From positions 1 to 14,053 of the forward strand of contig CALAMM010000064.1 of assembly GCA_937925775.1 (NCBI GenBank): a stretch of 14,053 bases of DNA, written 5' to 3'. The DNA is from an uncultured Fimbriimonadales bacterium. Lineage in GTDB: Bacteria; Armatimonadota; Fimbriimonadia; Fimbriimonadales; GBS-DC. The notes below the pieces were generated by a model. That model was given only the letters and a program-made list of their open reading frames with translations, searched no databases and was not told the DNA's origin. A program made the position numbers and the translations under genes. Positions 1 to 6,998 of the stretch are shown here, piece after piece. How positions within the stretch are numbered: the stretch's first letter is position 1; each line of letters opens with the position of its first letter.

Positions 1-575
1 CTATCCGAGTGAACACCCTGCTGGGCCCCACAGGGCTGATTACTGTGCCTACTTCCACCACCACGCGCGAGGATCGGTTCCAGTTGGGCGTGGCGATGGG
101 ACAGAACATCCGTACCGTGTCGCTGAACTGGGGGATTTTCGACAGCGTGGAGATCGGCGGCGTGGTGGTCAATCGCAACAACCAGAACAACAAAATCATC
201 GCCACTGGCAAGGTAACCATCATTCCACAGAACTTCGATTGGCTGGAGCTGGGGTTCGGCGTAATTGACCCCTTCGACGCCATCAATAAGACGGTTTACG
301 GAGTTGCGAGTGTGAATGTGCGTGTGCCGTCTCAAATATCGGAGCGCGCGGTTGGCTTGCGACTGCATGCGGGCTACGGTACGGGCATCTATCGCGATAA
401 GGTAATTGGAGGTGGCGAGGTGTTCCTGAATAATCAGTTCTCTGTCGTGGGCGAATACAATGGCGTGGATTCGAACTTCGCGCTGCGCTATGTGTACGAT
501 AATAACCTGCGTCTTCAGCTTGGGGTTCAGGCGAAAGTGATTTATTTCAGCACGACCTACGGGCTGAGTTTCTGA
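1..575 (+). CDS. C-terminal part of a YjbH-like outer-membrane beta-barrel protein (5' end outside window)
   Basis: The frame is open from the left edge, and a GTG at 9 is followed by no signal peptide, so I read this as the C-terminal part of a longer gene rather than a gene starting at 9. The visible start carries a G-P-T-G-L-I-T-V-P-T stretch like the TGLI-x-x-PTA element of YjbH-type lipoprotein/barrel proteins. The rest alternates polar and hydrophobic residues in short strands (for example VVGEYNGVDSNFALRYVY) and ends in Leu-Ser-Phe, as barrel proteins that use the BAM machinery usually do. Inferred location is the outer membrane. It may share a transcript with the acylase gene that follows after a 76-base gap. 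Barrel fold fairly sure, YjbH family moderate; exact substrate or role unknown. Confidence 0.6.
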   Translation, partial: IRVNTLLGPTGLITVPTSTTTREDRFQLGVAMGQNIRTVSLNWGIFDSVEIGGVVVNRNNQNNKIIATGKVTIIPQNFDWLELGFGVIDPFDAINKTVYGVASVNVRVPSQISERAVGLRLHAGYGTGIYRDKVIGGGEVFLNNQFSVVGEYNGVDSNFALRYVYDNNLRLQLGVQAKVIYFSTTYGLSF

Positions 576-607
576 AGGTGCAGGATTCTCGAACGCTGGG
601 TCGAAGA

Positions 608-643
608 GCCTCCTTGTGCGAAGTTGCATTTCCACAAGGAGGC
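608..643 (+). promoter_or_regulatory. Perfect hairpin sequestering the Shine-Dalgarno of the acylase gene
   Basis: GCCTCCTTGTG (608-618) is the exact reverse complement of CACAAGGAGGC (633-643), an 11-bp stem with a 14-nt loop. The right arm contains AAGGAGG (636-642), the ribosome-binding site of the ATG at 652, and the left arm contains the matching anti-SD CCTCCTT. In mRNA the folded form would hide the ribosome site, as in RNA thermometers or attenuating leaders. No U-run follows, so a Rho-independent terminator is less likely. Structure is seen; regulatory role is inferred. Confidence 0.6.
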
Positions 644-651
644 ATTTCATT

Positions 652-2967
652 ATGACGATGCGGACAGGACTGGCGTTTTTGTTGGGCGCGTGTGTTGTGT
701 ATGCGTGCTGGGCGCAGGAGACGACGCTGTATGTGCGTGGCGACGCTGTGCGCGTTGTGCGTGATCGCTACGGCGTGCCTACGGTGCATGCGACGACGCG
801 GTACGGTTTGCTTTACGGCAACGGCTACGCGATTGCCCAAGACCGGCTCTGGCAGATGGAGTTGTACCGTCGTCAGGCTCGGGGGGAGATGGCGGAGTTG
901 ATGGGCAGTCGGGCTTTGGAGCAGGACAAGGCGGCGCGTATGGAGGGCTACACCGAAGCGGAGCTGCAGGCGCAAATCGACCGCCTCCCCCCTGAGCTCA
1001 AGGAGGCGTTGGACGCATTTGCGTCGGGCATCACCGCGTGGATGATAGAAGCCGAACACGCTGGTAAGCTCCCCAAGCAGTATGCCGAACACGGTATCAG
1101 ACCGCGCCCGTGGCGACCGACGGACACGGTCGCCATCGCGGTGATGATGCTCCGTCGCTTCGGCGGGGTGATGTCGGCGGGCGATTTGCGCAACTACGCC
1201 CTGTATCAGCTGCTCAAAGCCCGCAATAAAGACCTCGCTGCTGTCTGGGCGAACGACCTACTTTGGATTCAGGACCCGACCTCGCCGACCACAGTGCCCC
1301 CTGAAGACGACCGACGCAAGGCGCACCGCCGCGACCCGCGCCAGACCCTGAAACAGATGCGCGACCACCTCGAGCTGCTGCCTGATATTGGGTTGAATGT
1401 GCTGCTGCCAGCCCTGCGGATTGCGACGGGCGAAGCGCAGATAGAGTTCGCCCGCGAACATGGGCTGTATACGCAGTTCGGCAGCTACGCCCTCTTGATT
1501 AGTCCGAGCAAGTCGGCGACGGGGATGCCCATGCTGGTGGGGGCGCCGCAGATGGGCTTCAGCCTGCCCCACATCGCCGCCGAAATTCACCTGAATGGGG
1601 CGGGCATCAACGCACGCGGGATGACCTTCCCCGGCGTGCCAGGCGTGCTGATAGGAACCAACGAGCATCTTGCGTGGACATTCACCTCCGGCGTTGCCGA
1701 CCTCGTGGACGCTTTTATCTTGAAGCTGGATCCGCAGAACCCTGAACGCTACTGGTACAAGGGCACTTGGCGCAGCTTGGAGAAACGCACGGAGGTCATT
1801 CGCGTCAAGGGCGCGGATCCCCTCGAGCTGACTGTGTATCGGAGCGTGTACGGGCCTGTGGTGGCTCTCGACGCTCGGAATGCCGTGGCGGTAAGCCTCC
1901 GCCTGAGCTACTGGCAGTCCGAGCTTGAGGCGTTCAAGGCGTTTTACGGCTTTCTCACCGCGCGCACGGTGGCGGACTTCGAAAGCGCCGCCGCGCATAT
2001 TCCCGCCTCGTTCAATGCGTTTTGCGCCACACGCACGGGGGACATCGCCTACTTTTATTGTGGACGCCCGCCGATTCGCGCGGAGGGCGTAGACCCCCGC
2101 CTGCCCGTGCTGGGCACCGGCGAATACGACTGGAAAGGGATTATGCCGTTCGCGGAGATGCCGCGCGTCGTGAACCCTAAGCAGGGCTATATTGTGAATT
2201 GGAACAACAAGCCTGCGGTGTGGTGGGAGAACGCCGACACGCCTGTGTGGGGCATGATTTTCCGCGTGCATCGGCTGAATGAGTTGCTTCGCAGTAAGCC
2301 GTACCTGACTATCGACGATGTGAAGGCGTATCTCCGCGACATCGCCGAGTATGATGAGGACGCAGGAAAGCTGCTGCCGATAATGTTGCGCGTGGTGAAG
2401 CGGAATGAGCGCAACTTCACGGACGAGATGCGTGCGGCGGTACGCTTGCTCGAATCGTGGGATTGTTATGAACGCGAGGGGAGCGCGGCGAAAGTGCTGT
2501 GGGATGCTTGGCTCGATGCGACGCGCAACCGGGTGTTTGCTGACGATTTGGGCAACTTTTTCGACCCTGCGCTGTTCCGCCTTGCCATCCAGCCCAGCTA
2601 TATCGCCTACGCCCTGCTGGGCAAGCAAGCCCCCGTGCCACGCCAGTTCGATTACTTCAACGGCAAAAAGCCTGAGGAAGTGTTGACGATTGCGCTGGCG
2701 GACGCGCTGACGCAGTTGAAGCGTCAGTACGGTGGTGGGATGGCTCTGTGGCGCTATACCGCGCCGCGCATGAACTGGGGTGATGCCCTGCCGGGCGTTC
2801 CTTACACCGACCGCGGCTCGTACATTCAGATTATTCAGCTGGGCGAGCCGTTTTTCGGGGAGACGGTGTTGCCGCCAGGGCAAAGTGAAGACCCCACCTC
2901 GCCCCACTATGCCGACCAGCGCGATCTCGCGAGCTGGTGGTTCTTCAAACCGATATCGTTGAAGTAG
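652..2967 (+). CDS. Penicillin acylase family N-terminal-nucleophile amidohydrolase, exported
   Basis: A 771-aa precursor typical in length for penicillin amidase/acyl-homoserine-lactone acylase proteins, which self-cleave into alpha and beta chains and hydrolyse amide bonds outside the cytoplasm. The ATG at 652 is chosen over a GTG at 616 because AAGGAGG sits nine bases upstream and the protein then begins with a signal peptide (residues 1-21, ending CWA before QE). The alpha part shows the family pattern D-R-Y-G-V-P-T-V-H, then G-N-G-Y-A-I-A-Q-D-R-L-W-Q-M-E. The predicted nucleophile is Ser278 after Gly277. The usual G-S-N is G-S-Y here. Asn518 in VNWNNKP lies 240 residues after Ser278, matching the oxyanion-hole Asn (beta 241) of E. 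coli penicillin G acylase. The substrate cannot be told from sequence; lactones, beta-lactams or peptides are all possible. Confidence 0.9.
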   Translation: MTMRTGLAFLLGACVVYACWAQETTLYVRGDAVRVVRDRYGVPTVHATTRYGLLYGNGYAIAQDRLWQMELYRRQARGEMAELMGSRALEQDKAARMEGYTEAELQAQIDRLPPELKEALDAFASGITAWMIEAEHAGKLPKQYAEHGIRPRPWRPTDTVAIAVMMLRRFGGVMSAGDLRNYALYQLLKARNKDLAAVWANDLLWIQDPTSPTTVPPEDDRRKAHRRDPRQTLKQMRDHLELLPDIGLNVLLPALRIATGEAQIEFAREHGLYTQFGSYALLISPSKSATGMPMLVGAPQMGFSLPHIAAEIHLNGAGINARGMTFPGVPGVLIGTNEHLAWTFTSGVADLVDAFILKLDPQNPERYWYKGTWRSLEKRTEVIRVKGADPLELTVYRSVYGPVVALDARNAVAVSLRLSYWQSELEAFKAFYGFLTARTVADFESAAAHIPASFNAFCATRTGDIAYFYCGRPPIRAEGVDPRLPVLGTGEYDWKGIMPFAEMPRVVNPKQGYIVNWNNKPAVWWENADTPVWGMIFRVHRLNELLRSKPYLTIDDVKAYLRDIAEYDEDAGKLLPIMLRVVKRNERNFTDEMRAAVRLLESWDCYEREGSAAKVLWDAWLDATRNRVFADDLGNFFDPALFRLAIQPSYIAYALLGKQAPVPRQFDYFNGKKPEEVLTIALADALTQLKRQYGGGMALWRYTAPRMNWGDALPGVPYTDRGSYIQIIQLGEPFFGETVLPPGQSEDPTSPHYADQRDLASWWFFKPISLK

Positions 2968-3072
2968 GGCGGAGGCGGTCTTGAAGAGACGCGGTGGACG
3001 GATGCGAGGCATCGCGGCTCGGCAGGAATCGTGTCGCCGTGCGCGAACCCTTCTTTGCAAGGAGGGAAACGC

Positions 3073-3405
3073 ATGCTCATCACCACACTACCTGAAGTGC
3101 CCGGCTACCGCATAGTGAAAGTGCTGGGCGTTGTGAAAGGGAATACAGTGCGTGCAACGCATTTAGGCAAAGATTTTCTGGCAGGGCTACGCCAGTTGGT
3201 GGGCGGCGAGCTAAAGGAGTATACGGAGATGCTCTCCAACGCGCGGGCGGAGTCGGAGCGTCGCATGCTGGAAGAGGCGGCGCGACTGGGCGCGAACGCG
3301 ATTGTGAATGTGCGCTTCGTGTCGGGCAATATCACCGCGAACGCGGCGGAAATCTTGGTATACGGCACGGCGGTCGTCGTGGAGCCGATTGAAGGAGTGG
3401 GATAG
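3073..3405 (+). CDS. YbjQ/UPF0145 family protein
   Basis: A 110-aa protein starting at the ATG 3073, with CAAGGAGGG just upstream. An in-frame extension to 3031 adds residues that do not match the family. The sequence follows the YbjQ pattern: N-terminal T-T-L-P-E-V-P-G-Y-R-I, then V-L-G-V-V-K-G-N-T-V-R-A (residues 17-28), a charged helix with S-E-R-R-M-L-E-E-A, then G-A-N-A-I-V-N-V-R-F (residues 73-82) and a C-terminal strand ending GTAVVVEP. The family forms small oligomeric alpha/beta domains of unproven function, sometimes labelled heavy-metal binding; no cysteines are present here. Its stop codon abuts the start of the following dehydrogenase, so the two are probably translated from one mRNA. 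Confidence 0.85.
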   Translation: MLITTLPEVPGYRIVKVLGVVKGNTVRATHLGKDFLAGLRQLVGGELKEYTEMLSNARAESERRMLEEAARLGANAIVNVRFVSGNITANAAEILVYGTAVVVEPIEGVG

Positions 3406-4191
3406 ATGCGTTTACAGGGACGCATAGCGTGGATTACAGGCGCAGCGCAGGGGCTGGGCGAGGCGTTAGCGTATCGGTTCGCCCAAGAAGGCTGCAGCGG
3501 ACTGGCGCTGAGTGATATTCAGGTAGAGCGGCTGAACGCCGTCGCCGACTCAATCCACGCGCAGTATCCCCACAGCGCGACGCTGGCTCTGCCCTGCGAT
3601 GTTCGCCACGAGCAGGAAGTGGTGAACACGGTCGAACAGATTGCCCGCCAGTTCGGCAGGTTGGATATTCTCGTGGCGAATGCAGGCGTCATCCACTCCG
3701 CTGAGCTGACCGAGATGACGCTGGAGCAGTGGCAGTGGCAGCTCGATGTGAACCTCACGGGCTATTTTTTGTGCGCCCGCGAGGCGGCAAGGCTCATGAA
3801 GCCGCAGGGTCGCGGCGTGATTGTTCAGATTAACTCCAAATCGGGGTTGAAAGGGAGTTATAAGAACTGCGCTTACGCTGCCAGCAAGTTCGGCGGGATT
3901 GGGCTGACGCAGAGCATCGCGATGGATTTAGCCCCGTATGGGATTCGCGTGAACGCGGTTTGTCCGGGCAACCTGCTCGATTCGCCGATGTGGCAAGTGA
4001 CGCTGTTTGAGCAGTACGCGCGAAAGTGGGGGTTGCCAGAGGAGGCGATTCGTCGGTATTACGAGGCGCAGGTTCCGCTGGGGCGCGGCTGCACCTACGA
4101 CGATGTGGCGAACCTGGTGGTGTTCTTGGCTTCAGACGAGGCGAGCTACATCACGGGCGAGGCGTACCGCGTGGCGGGAGGGCAGCTCTGA
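3406..4191 (+). CDS. SDR oxidoreductase resembling sorbitol-6-phosphate 2-dehydrogenase
   Basis: A 261-aa classical short-chain dehydrogenase, a cytoplasmic NAD(P)-dependent oxidoreductase. Visible motifs: T11-G-A-A-Q-G-L-G18 (dinucleotide binding), N92-A-G, catalytic Ser144 in INSKSG, and Y157-A-A-S-K161. An acidic Asp37 after the second strand (LALSDIQ) suggests preference for NAD+. The region INSKSG...YAASKFGGIGLTQS...LDLAPYGI and the later G-N-L-L-x-S-P-M, VPL-x-RGC-x-YxDV and A-S-Y-I-T-G match what I recall of SrlD, which oxidises sorbitol 6-phosphate to fructose 6-phosphate. No PTS or polyol genes are nearby, so a different polyol or sugar substrate is possible. The ATG directly follows the YbjQ stop (TAG-ATG), with GAAGGAG at 3391-3397. 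Its 3' end faces the zinc-protein gene with five bases between stops. Confidence 0.8.
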   Translation: MRLQGRIAWITGAAQGLGEALAYRFAQEGCSGLALSDIQVERLNAVADSIHAQYPHSATLALPCDVRHEQEVVNTVEQIARQFGRLDILVANAGVIHSAELTEMTLEQWQWQLDVNLTGYFLCAREAARLMKPQGRGVIVQINSKSGLKGSYKNCAYAASKFGGIGLTQSIAMDLAPYGIRVNAVCPGNLLDSPMWQVTLFEQYARKWGLPEEAIRRYYEAQVPLGRGCTYDDVANLVVFLASDEASYITGEAYRVAGGQL

Positions 4192-4196
4192 AGGGA

Positions 4197-4718
4197 CTAC
4201 CCCTCGCTTGGGGAGTTGCCTTCGCTGGGTGGCTCGTCTGGGGCGCACTCCAGATGCACCCAGCCGTAGCCGCGCCGTGGGGTAATCGGTTGGCCAGGGA
4301 TGATGGGGCGAGCGCAGGCGGTGCAGAAACCCCGGTAGCGGGCCTCGATGACGCGCCGCGCAACCCGCTGCGAGCGATTGCGGCAGCCCTCGTGAACCCA
4401 GTAGCCCCAGCGGGGGTGGCGAGTGATGGGGTCGCCCGGATGGATGAGCGCGCCACACGCAGTGCAGGTCTCGCGATAACGCGCGGGGATAACACGCGGC
4501 GGGACAAGAATTTCAATCCCTTGAACTGCCTGCACGAGCGCGTGGGGTTCGGATGCTTCTGCGGAAAGCGGCTCGCGCGGGTTTACGAGCATCTGGCGGG
4601 GATTGGGGCGTGGTGAGTGCGCCTGCTCAGGCTGTGCAGGAGCAGCACCCGCGCCGCTGCTTTGACGCAAGCGCTGATTCTCTTGCCAGCGTCGGTTGAC
4701 GGGGATGGGCTTTGCCAT
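4197..4718 (-). CDS. Protein with two tandem C2HC zinc modules, last gene of Ubl operon
   Basis: A 173-aa protein of no family I can name. Residues 1-70 are polar and Pro/Gln-rich, probably disordered. Two copies of one module follow: residues 79-112 with C85-x2-C88...H109-x2-C112, and residues 126-158 with C132-x2-C135...H155-x2-C158. Each is preceded by A-R-Y-R and carries a P-G-[DQ]-P-I-T turn and W-V-H before the last Cys, the pattern of a single-zinc treble-clef or ribbon. The tail is acidic and repeats Ser-Glu-Gly. The start at 4718 is supported by GAAGGAG about eight bases upstream, and the gene begins three bases after the JAB-E1 stop, so it belongs to that operon. Zinc binding is well supported; a role as E3-like adaptor, target or nucleic-acid binder is inference. 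Confidence 0.75.
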   Translation of the reverse strand: MAKPIPVNRRWQENQRLRQSSGAGAAPAQPEQAHSPRPNPRQMLVNPREPLSAEASEPHALVQAVQGIEILVPPRVIPARYRETCTACGALIHPGDPITRHPRWGYWVHEGCRNRSQRVARRVIEARYRGFCTACARPIIPGQPITPRRGYGWVHLECAPDEPPSEGNSPSEG

Positions 4719-4721
4719 CGT

Positions 4722-6167
4722 TTAGCTCCTTCGCGGGGCAGGGATCGGTTTCCCCCTTCGCTTGCGCTTATCCACGCGCAGGATGTACCCCCTCAGCCCG
4801 TGTAGCCCTTGCCCCAGCAGGCTATCGGGATGCTCCGAGCAGAGCAGGCAGTGGGGGTTGCGCTCGGCGCGGGCGGGGAACACCTGCTGTTGGAGTAGGT
4901 CGTAATACACATAGGGCTGCACGGGTGCGCATCCTGTGGCGAGTTTTACCAGTTCCCATGCGAGCAGGTTGCCCACGACGCCGTTGAGGAACACCACCTG
5001 CGGATTGGGGATGGGTTCGCCTTGGATGTAGCCGCCGCGGAGGGAGAGTTCGCGTTGATGGGGCGTGAGTTGTTCCTCGACGCTCTGGCGGATGCCGCGT
5101 TCCACGCAGGCGATGCAGGCGGTTTCGCCAGGTAGGATGAGTTGCACCTGACCGCCGCCTTGGGCAAGTTTCCCGCGCTCGCTGCGCACGCCCACGCCCG
5201 CATCCAAGTAGGGGATAAGCGCGCACATCGCGACAGTGTTCAGATACTGGCGCACGACAGCGCGGTCCACCGCTCCGACGATGAGGTCGCAACCGAGCAG
5301 GTGGGCGAGCACTTGGGGCGAGCGGGCATCGTGGGGCAGGGGCGTGATAGTGCGCATTTCAGGAGGGCGCGCGCGGTTGAGCCGAAGCGCCAGCGCACGC
5401 ACCTTACGCCACCCGCGCTGCGCCTGCGCATAGCTCGCGCCGACAACCCGATTCAGATTGCTCAGCTCCAGCCGATCGGGGTCGATCAGCAGAATCTGAC
5501 CGACCCCTAACAGCGCGAGCGCGTGCGCAATCTGCGACCCTAAGCCGCCCGCGCCCACCAGCGCGATGCGCAAACTGCTCAGAATTGCTTGTCCCTCCGC
5601 CCCGAACGCCCGAATTTGACGGTCGTACACACTTTGCTCCGCTTTGTCCAGCCAGAGCGGTTTCTGCCCGGTGCCGTAGCGCGTCTCCAGGGGCGCGCGG
5701 AGGATGCGTAGTCGGGTGATTGGGGCGATGCGCTCGCGCTGATAGTCCCAGAAACGCCCCTCGAAGCTCATATCGTAGCCGAACACGAGGCTACCGTGTC
5801 GGAAGGGGGGCGACATGCTCTGGGTGGTCTGGAACTTCAGCAGGTCGCTGCGGTCGTCGATGGACGAGAAGCGCGGGTTTGCACTCCATGGATGGGTGTG
5901 CGCTTCCAGCAGGCTGTAGCCCTCGCGGGCGCAGCGCACCAGCAGCTGATGCACGAACTCAGGGCGCGTTTCCACGAGGCTGTGCGTGCGGTGGGCGTAG
6001 GCGTCGTCGGGGACAGGCACCACCTCGCGCGCGAGGAACACCACCCGCGACTCGCTCTCCAGGGTCCGACAGAGCAGGAAACATTTCGTTTCCACGCTGG
6101 TGTCGGCAAGGAGGGTCGCGCGCAGGCGCGTCCACAGCGCGTGAGGAATCCGTACTTCACCACTCAT
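4722..6167 (-). CDS. JAB (JAMM) isopeptidase - E1/ThiF activating enzyme fusion
   Basis: A 481-aa two-domain protein. The N-terminal part (about 1-150) is a JAB/MPN metallo-isopeptidase: E27 upstream, then H90-T-H92, eight residues, S101-x2-D104, the zinc-binding set of Rpn11-type deubiquitinases. The C-terminal part (about 175-450) is an E1/ThiF/MoeB adenylating fold: Y181-D-R-Q-I, the ATP loop G205-A-G-G-L-G-S211, I-D-P-D-x-L-E-x-S-N-L-N-R (228-240), and two zinc pairs C351-x2-C354 and C440-x2-C443. It should adenylate the C-terminus of a Ubl and also trim or remove that Ubl. None of the other cysteines (9, 33, 79 in the JAB part region context; 293, 315, 413 in the E1 part) sits at the usual ThiF thioester position. 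ATG 6165-6167 overlaps the E2 stop (ATGA). Confidence 0.88.
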   Translation of the reverse strand: MSGEVRIPHALWTRLRATLLADTSVETKCFLLCRTLESESRVVFLAREVVPVPDDAYAHRTHSLVETRPEFVHQLLVRCAREGYSLLEAHTHPWSANPRFSSIDDRSDLLKFQTTQSMSPPFRHGSLVFGYDMSFEGRFWDYQRERIAPITRLRILRAPLETRYGTGQKPLWLDKAEQSVYDRQIRAFGAEGQAILSSLRIALVGAGGLGSQIAHALALLGVGQILLIDPDRLELSNLNRVVGASYAQAQRGWRKVRALALRLNRARPPEMRTITPLPHDARSPQVLAHLLGCDLIVGAVDRAVVRQYLNTVAMCALIPYLDAGVGVRSERGKLAQGGGQVQLILPGETACIACVERGIRQSVEEQLTPHQRELSLRGGYIQGEPIPNPQVVFLNGVVGNLLAWELVKLATGCAPVQPYVYYDLLQQQVFPARAERNPHCLLCSEHPDSLLGQGLHGLRGYILRVDKRKRRGKPIPAPRRS

Positions 6168-6685
6168 GCGAAGGGATCTTCGTCGTCCTCAAGAGCGTCC
6201 AGCGCGTCCAAAGAGGGCGCCATGAGATGGCTCAGGTTGCCTCGCCAGCGTTTGAGCGCGCCTCGAATCAGTTCGCACACGCTCAGCAGGGAGTGCCCCT
6301 CCAGAGGGTTGGCGGCAGGTCTCCAGCTGCGGATGTGTAGGCAGCATGCCGTCCAACCCTTCATCTGGGGCGGAGCGTCGATCATTTGGCTGGCTCGGTT
6401 GGGGTCGAAGCGGGTCTCGTTGTAGAAGACATGGCTGGGCTTTCTGCCGTCGGCTAAGCGCAGGTTATCGTCGACATAAAACCAGTCGGGCGGGGTCTGC
6501 GGGTAGTTCGGCGGTAGCAGAATGAGTACATCGGTTTGTTCGTAGTTGTAGCCGGGGGGTAGAGGGAAGTCCTTGATGACCACCCAGCTACCTGCTTCGT
6601 CGTCGTAGTCGGCGCTCTTGGTCTGCGAGTAGCGCGCCGCTGCGAGCGCGACCTCGTATGCAATCCGTTGGAGCCGTGCGTTCAT
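6164..6685 (-). CDS. E2/UBC-like protein, prokaryotic E2 family E type
   Basis: A 173-aa protein with the E2 core signature: L-P-P-G-Y-N-Y at 42-48, strand VLILLPPN, then Y61-P-Q-T-P-P66, equivalent to the Y-P-x-x-P-P of eukaryotic ubiquitin-conjugating enzymes. Further on is G110-W-T-A-C-C-L-H117-x3-W121-R-P, the place where bacterial family-E members carry their conserved His and the likely transfer residue; C114 or C115 is the candidate acceptor. The C-terminal tail is acidic and ends PFA. It would receive the Ubl from the E1 part of the next gene, with which it overlaps by four bases (ATGA), and pass it to a target. It lacks the long C-terminal E1 seen in Cap2. E2 fold well supported; exact chemistry inferred. 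Confidence 0.82.
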   Translation of the reverse strand: MNARLQRIAYEVALAAARYSQTKSADYDDEAGSWVVIKDFPLPPGYNYEQTDVLILLPPNYPQTPPDWFYVDDNLRLADGRKPSHVFYNETRFDPNRASQMIDAPPQMKGWTACCLHIRSWRPAANPLEGHSLLSVCELIRGALKRWRGNLSHLMAPSLDALDALEDDEDPFA

Positions 6686-6688
6686 GGC

Positions 6689-6883
6689 TTAGAACGCTCC
6701 ATCTTCCCAGCGCGGTAGTCGCTCGATGGAGGGCACCCGCTCCAGAATCTCCTCAGGGGTCGGCAGCGGTTGATCCAGCACCATCGGGTCGTTCTCCGTG
6801 TTGGGCAGCACGGGCCTCAGCGTAATCTCGAACTCGGCGTCATTCAGACGCACCTTCTCCTTGACCGTCGTTGCGTTTGCCAT
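6689..6883 (-). CDS. Small protein, candidate ubiquitin-like modifier of the operon
   Basis: A 64-aa protein and the first gene of the operon; AGGGGG (6893-6898) lies nine bases before the ATG at 6883, and the E2 start follows its stop after three bases. Residues 8-24 (K-E-K-V-R-L-N-D-A-E-F-E-I-T-L-R-P) read as a beta-hairpin like the start of a beta-grasp fold, followed by a Pro/Asn loop and a helix around T42-P-E-E-I-L-E-R. It ends W-E-D-G-A-F, so cleavage after Gly62 by the JAB domain would expose a C-terminal glycine. It is shorter than ubiquitin (76 aa) and I do not see the full five-strand pattern. That it is the Ubl rests mainly on its position before E2 and E1; an adaptor role is the alternative. 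Confidence 0.6.
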   Translation of the reverse strand: MANATTVKEKVRLNDAEFEITLRPVLPNTENDPMVLDQPLPTPEEILERVPSIERLPRWEDGAF

Positions 6884-6916
6884 CGTGATATACCCCCTGT
6901 GTTGTCGGATACTGCA

Positions 6917-6922
6917 ATTATA
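6917..6922 (-). promoter_or_regulatory. -10 box of the Ubl-conjugation operon
   Basis: Read on the minus strand this is TATAAT preceded by GGGG, about 33 bases before the ATG at 6883. No good TTGACA-like -35 lies 16-18 bases upstream. A start point near 6910 would give a leader of roughly 27 bases carrying the AGGGGG ribosome site. Confidence 0.55.
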
Positions 6923-6998
6923 CCCCGAAAGCCCTGAAAAAGTTTCCAGTGCCTTCTGGGGAATTGTGCCCTTGTGAGTTTCGTGGCTTCCGATAGGG

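Noticed and set aside
1258..3060. 600-codon open frame on the minus strand
   Set aside because: It is antisense to the penicillin-acylase gene, His/Arg/Ala-rich with no recognisable domain; a GC-driven shadow of codon use on the other strand.
5796..6425. Plus-strand open frame across the E2/JAB-E1 junction
   Set aside because: Antisense to two motif-supported genes and without homologous features; no ribosome site of note.
4197..6883. Type II CBASS (Cap2/Cap3)
   Set aside because: There is no CD-NTase or effector gene, and the E2 is a separate protein rather than fused to the E1; the JAB is fused to the E1 instead.
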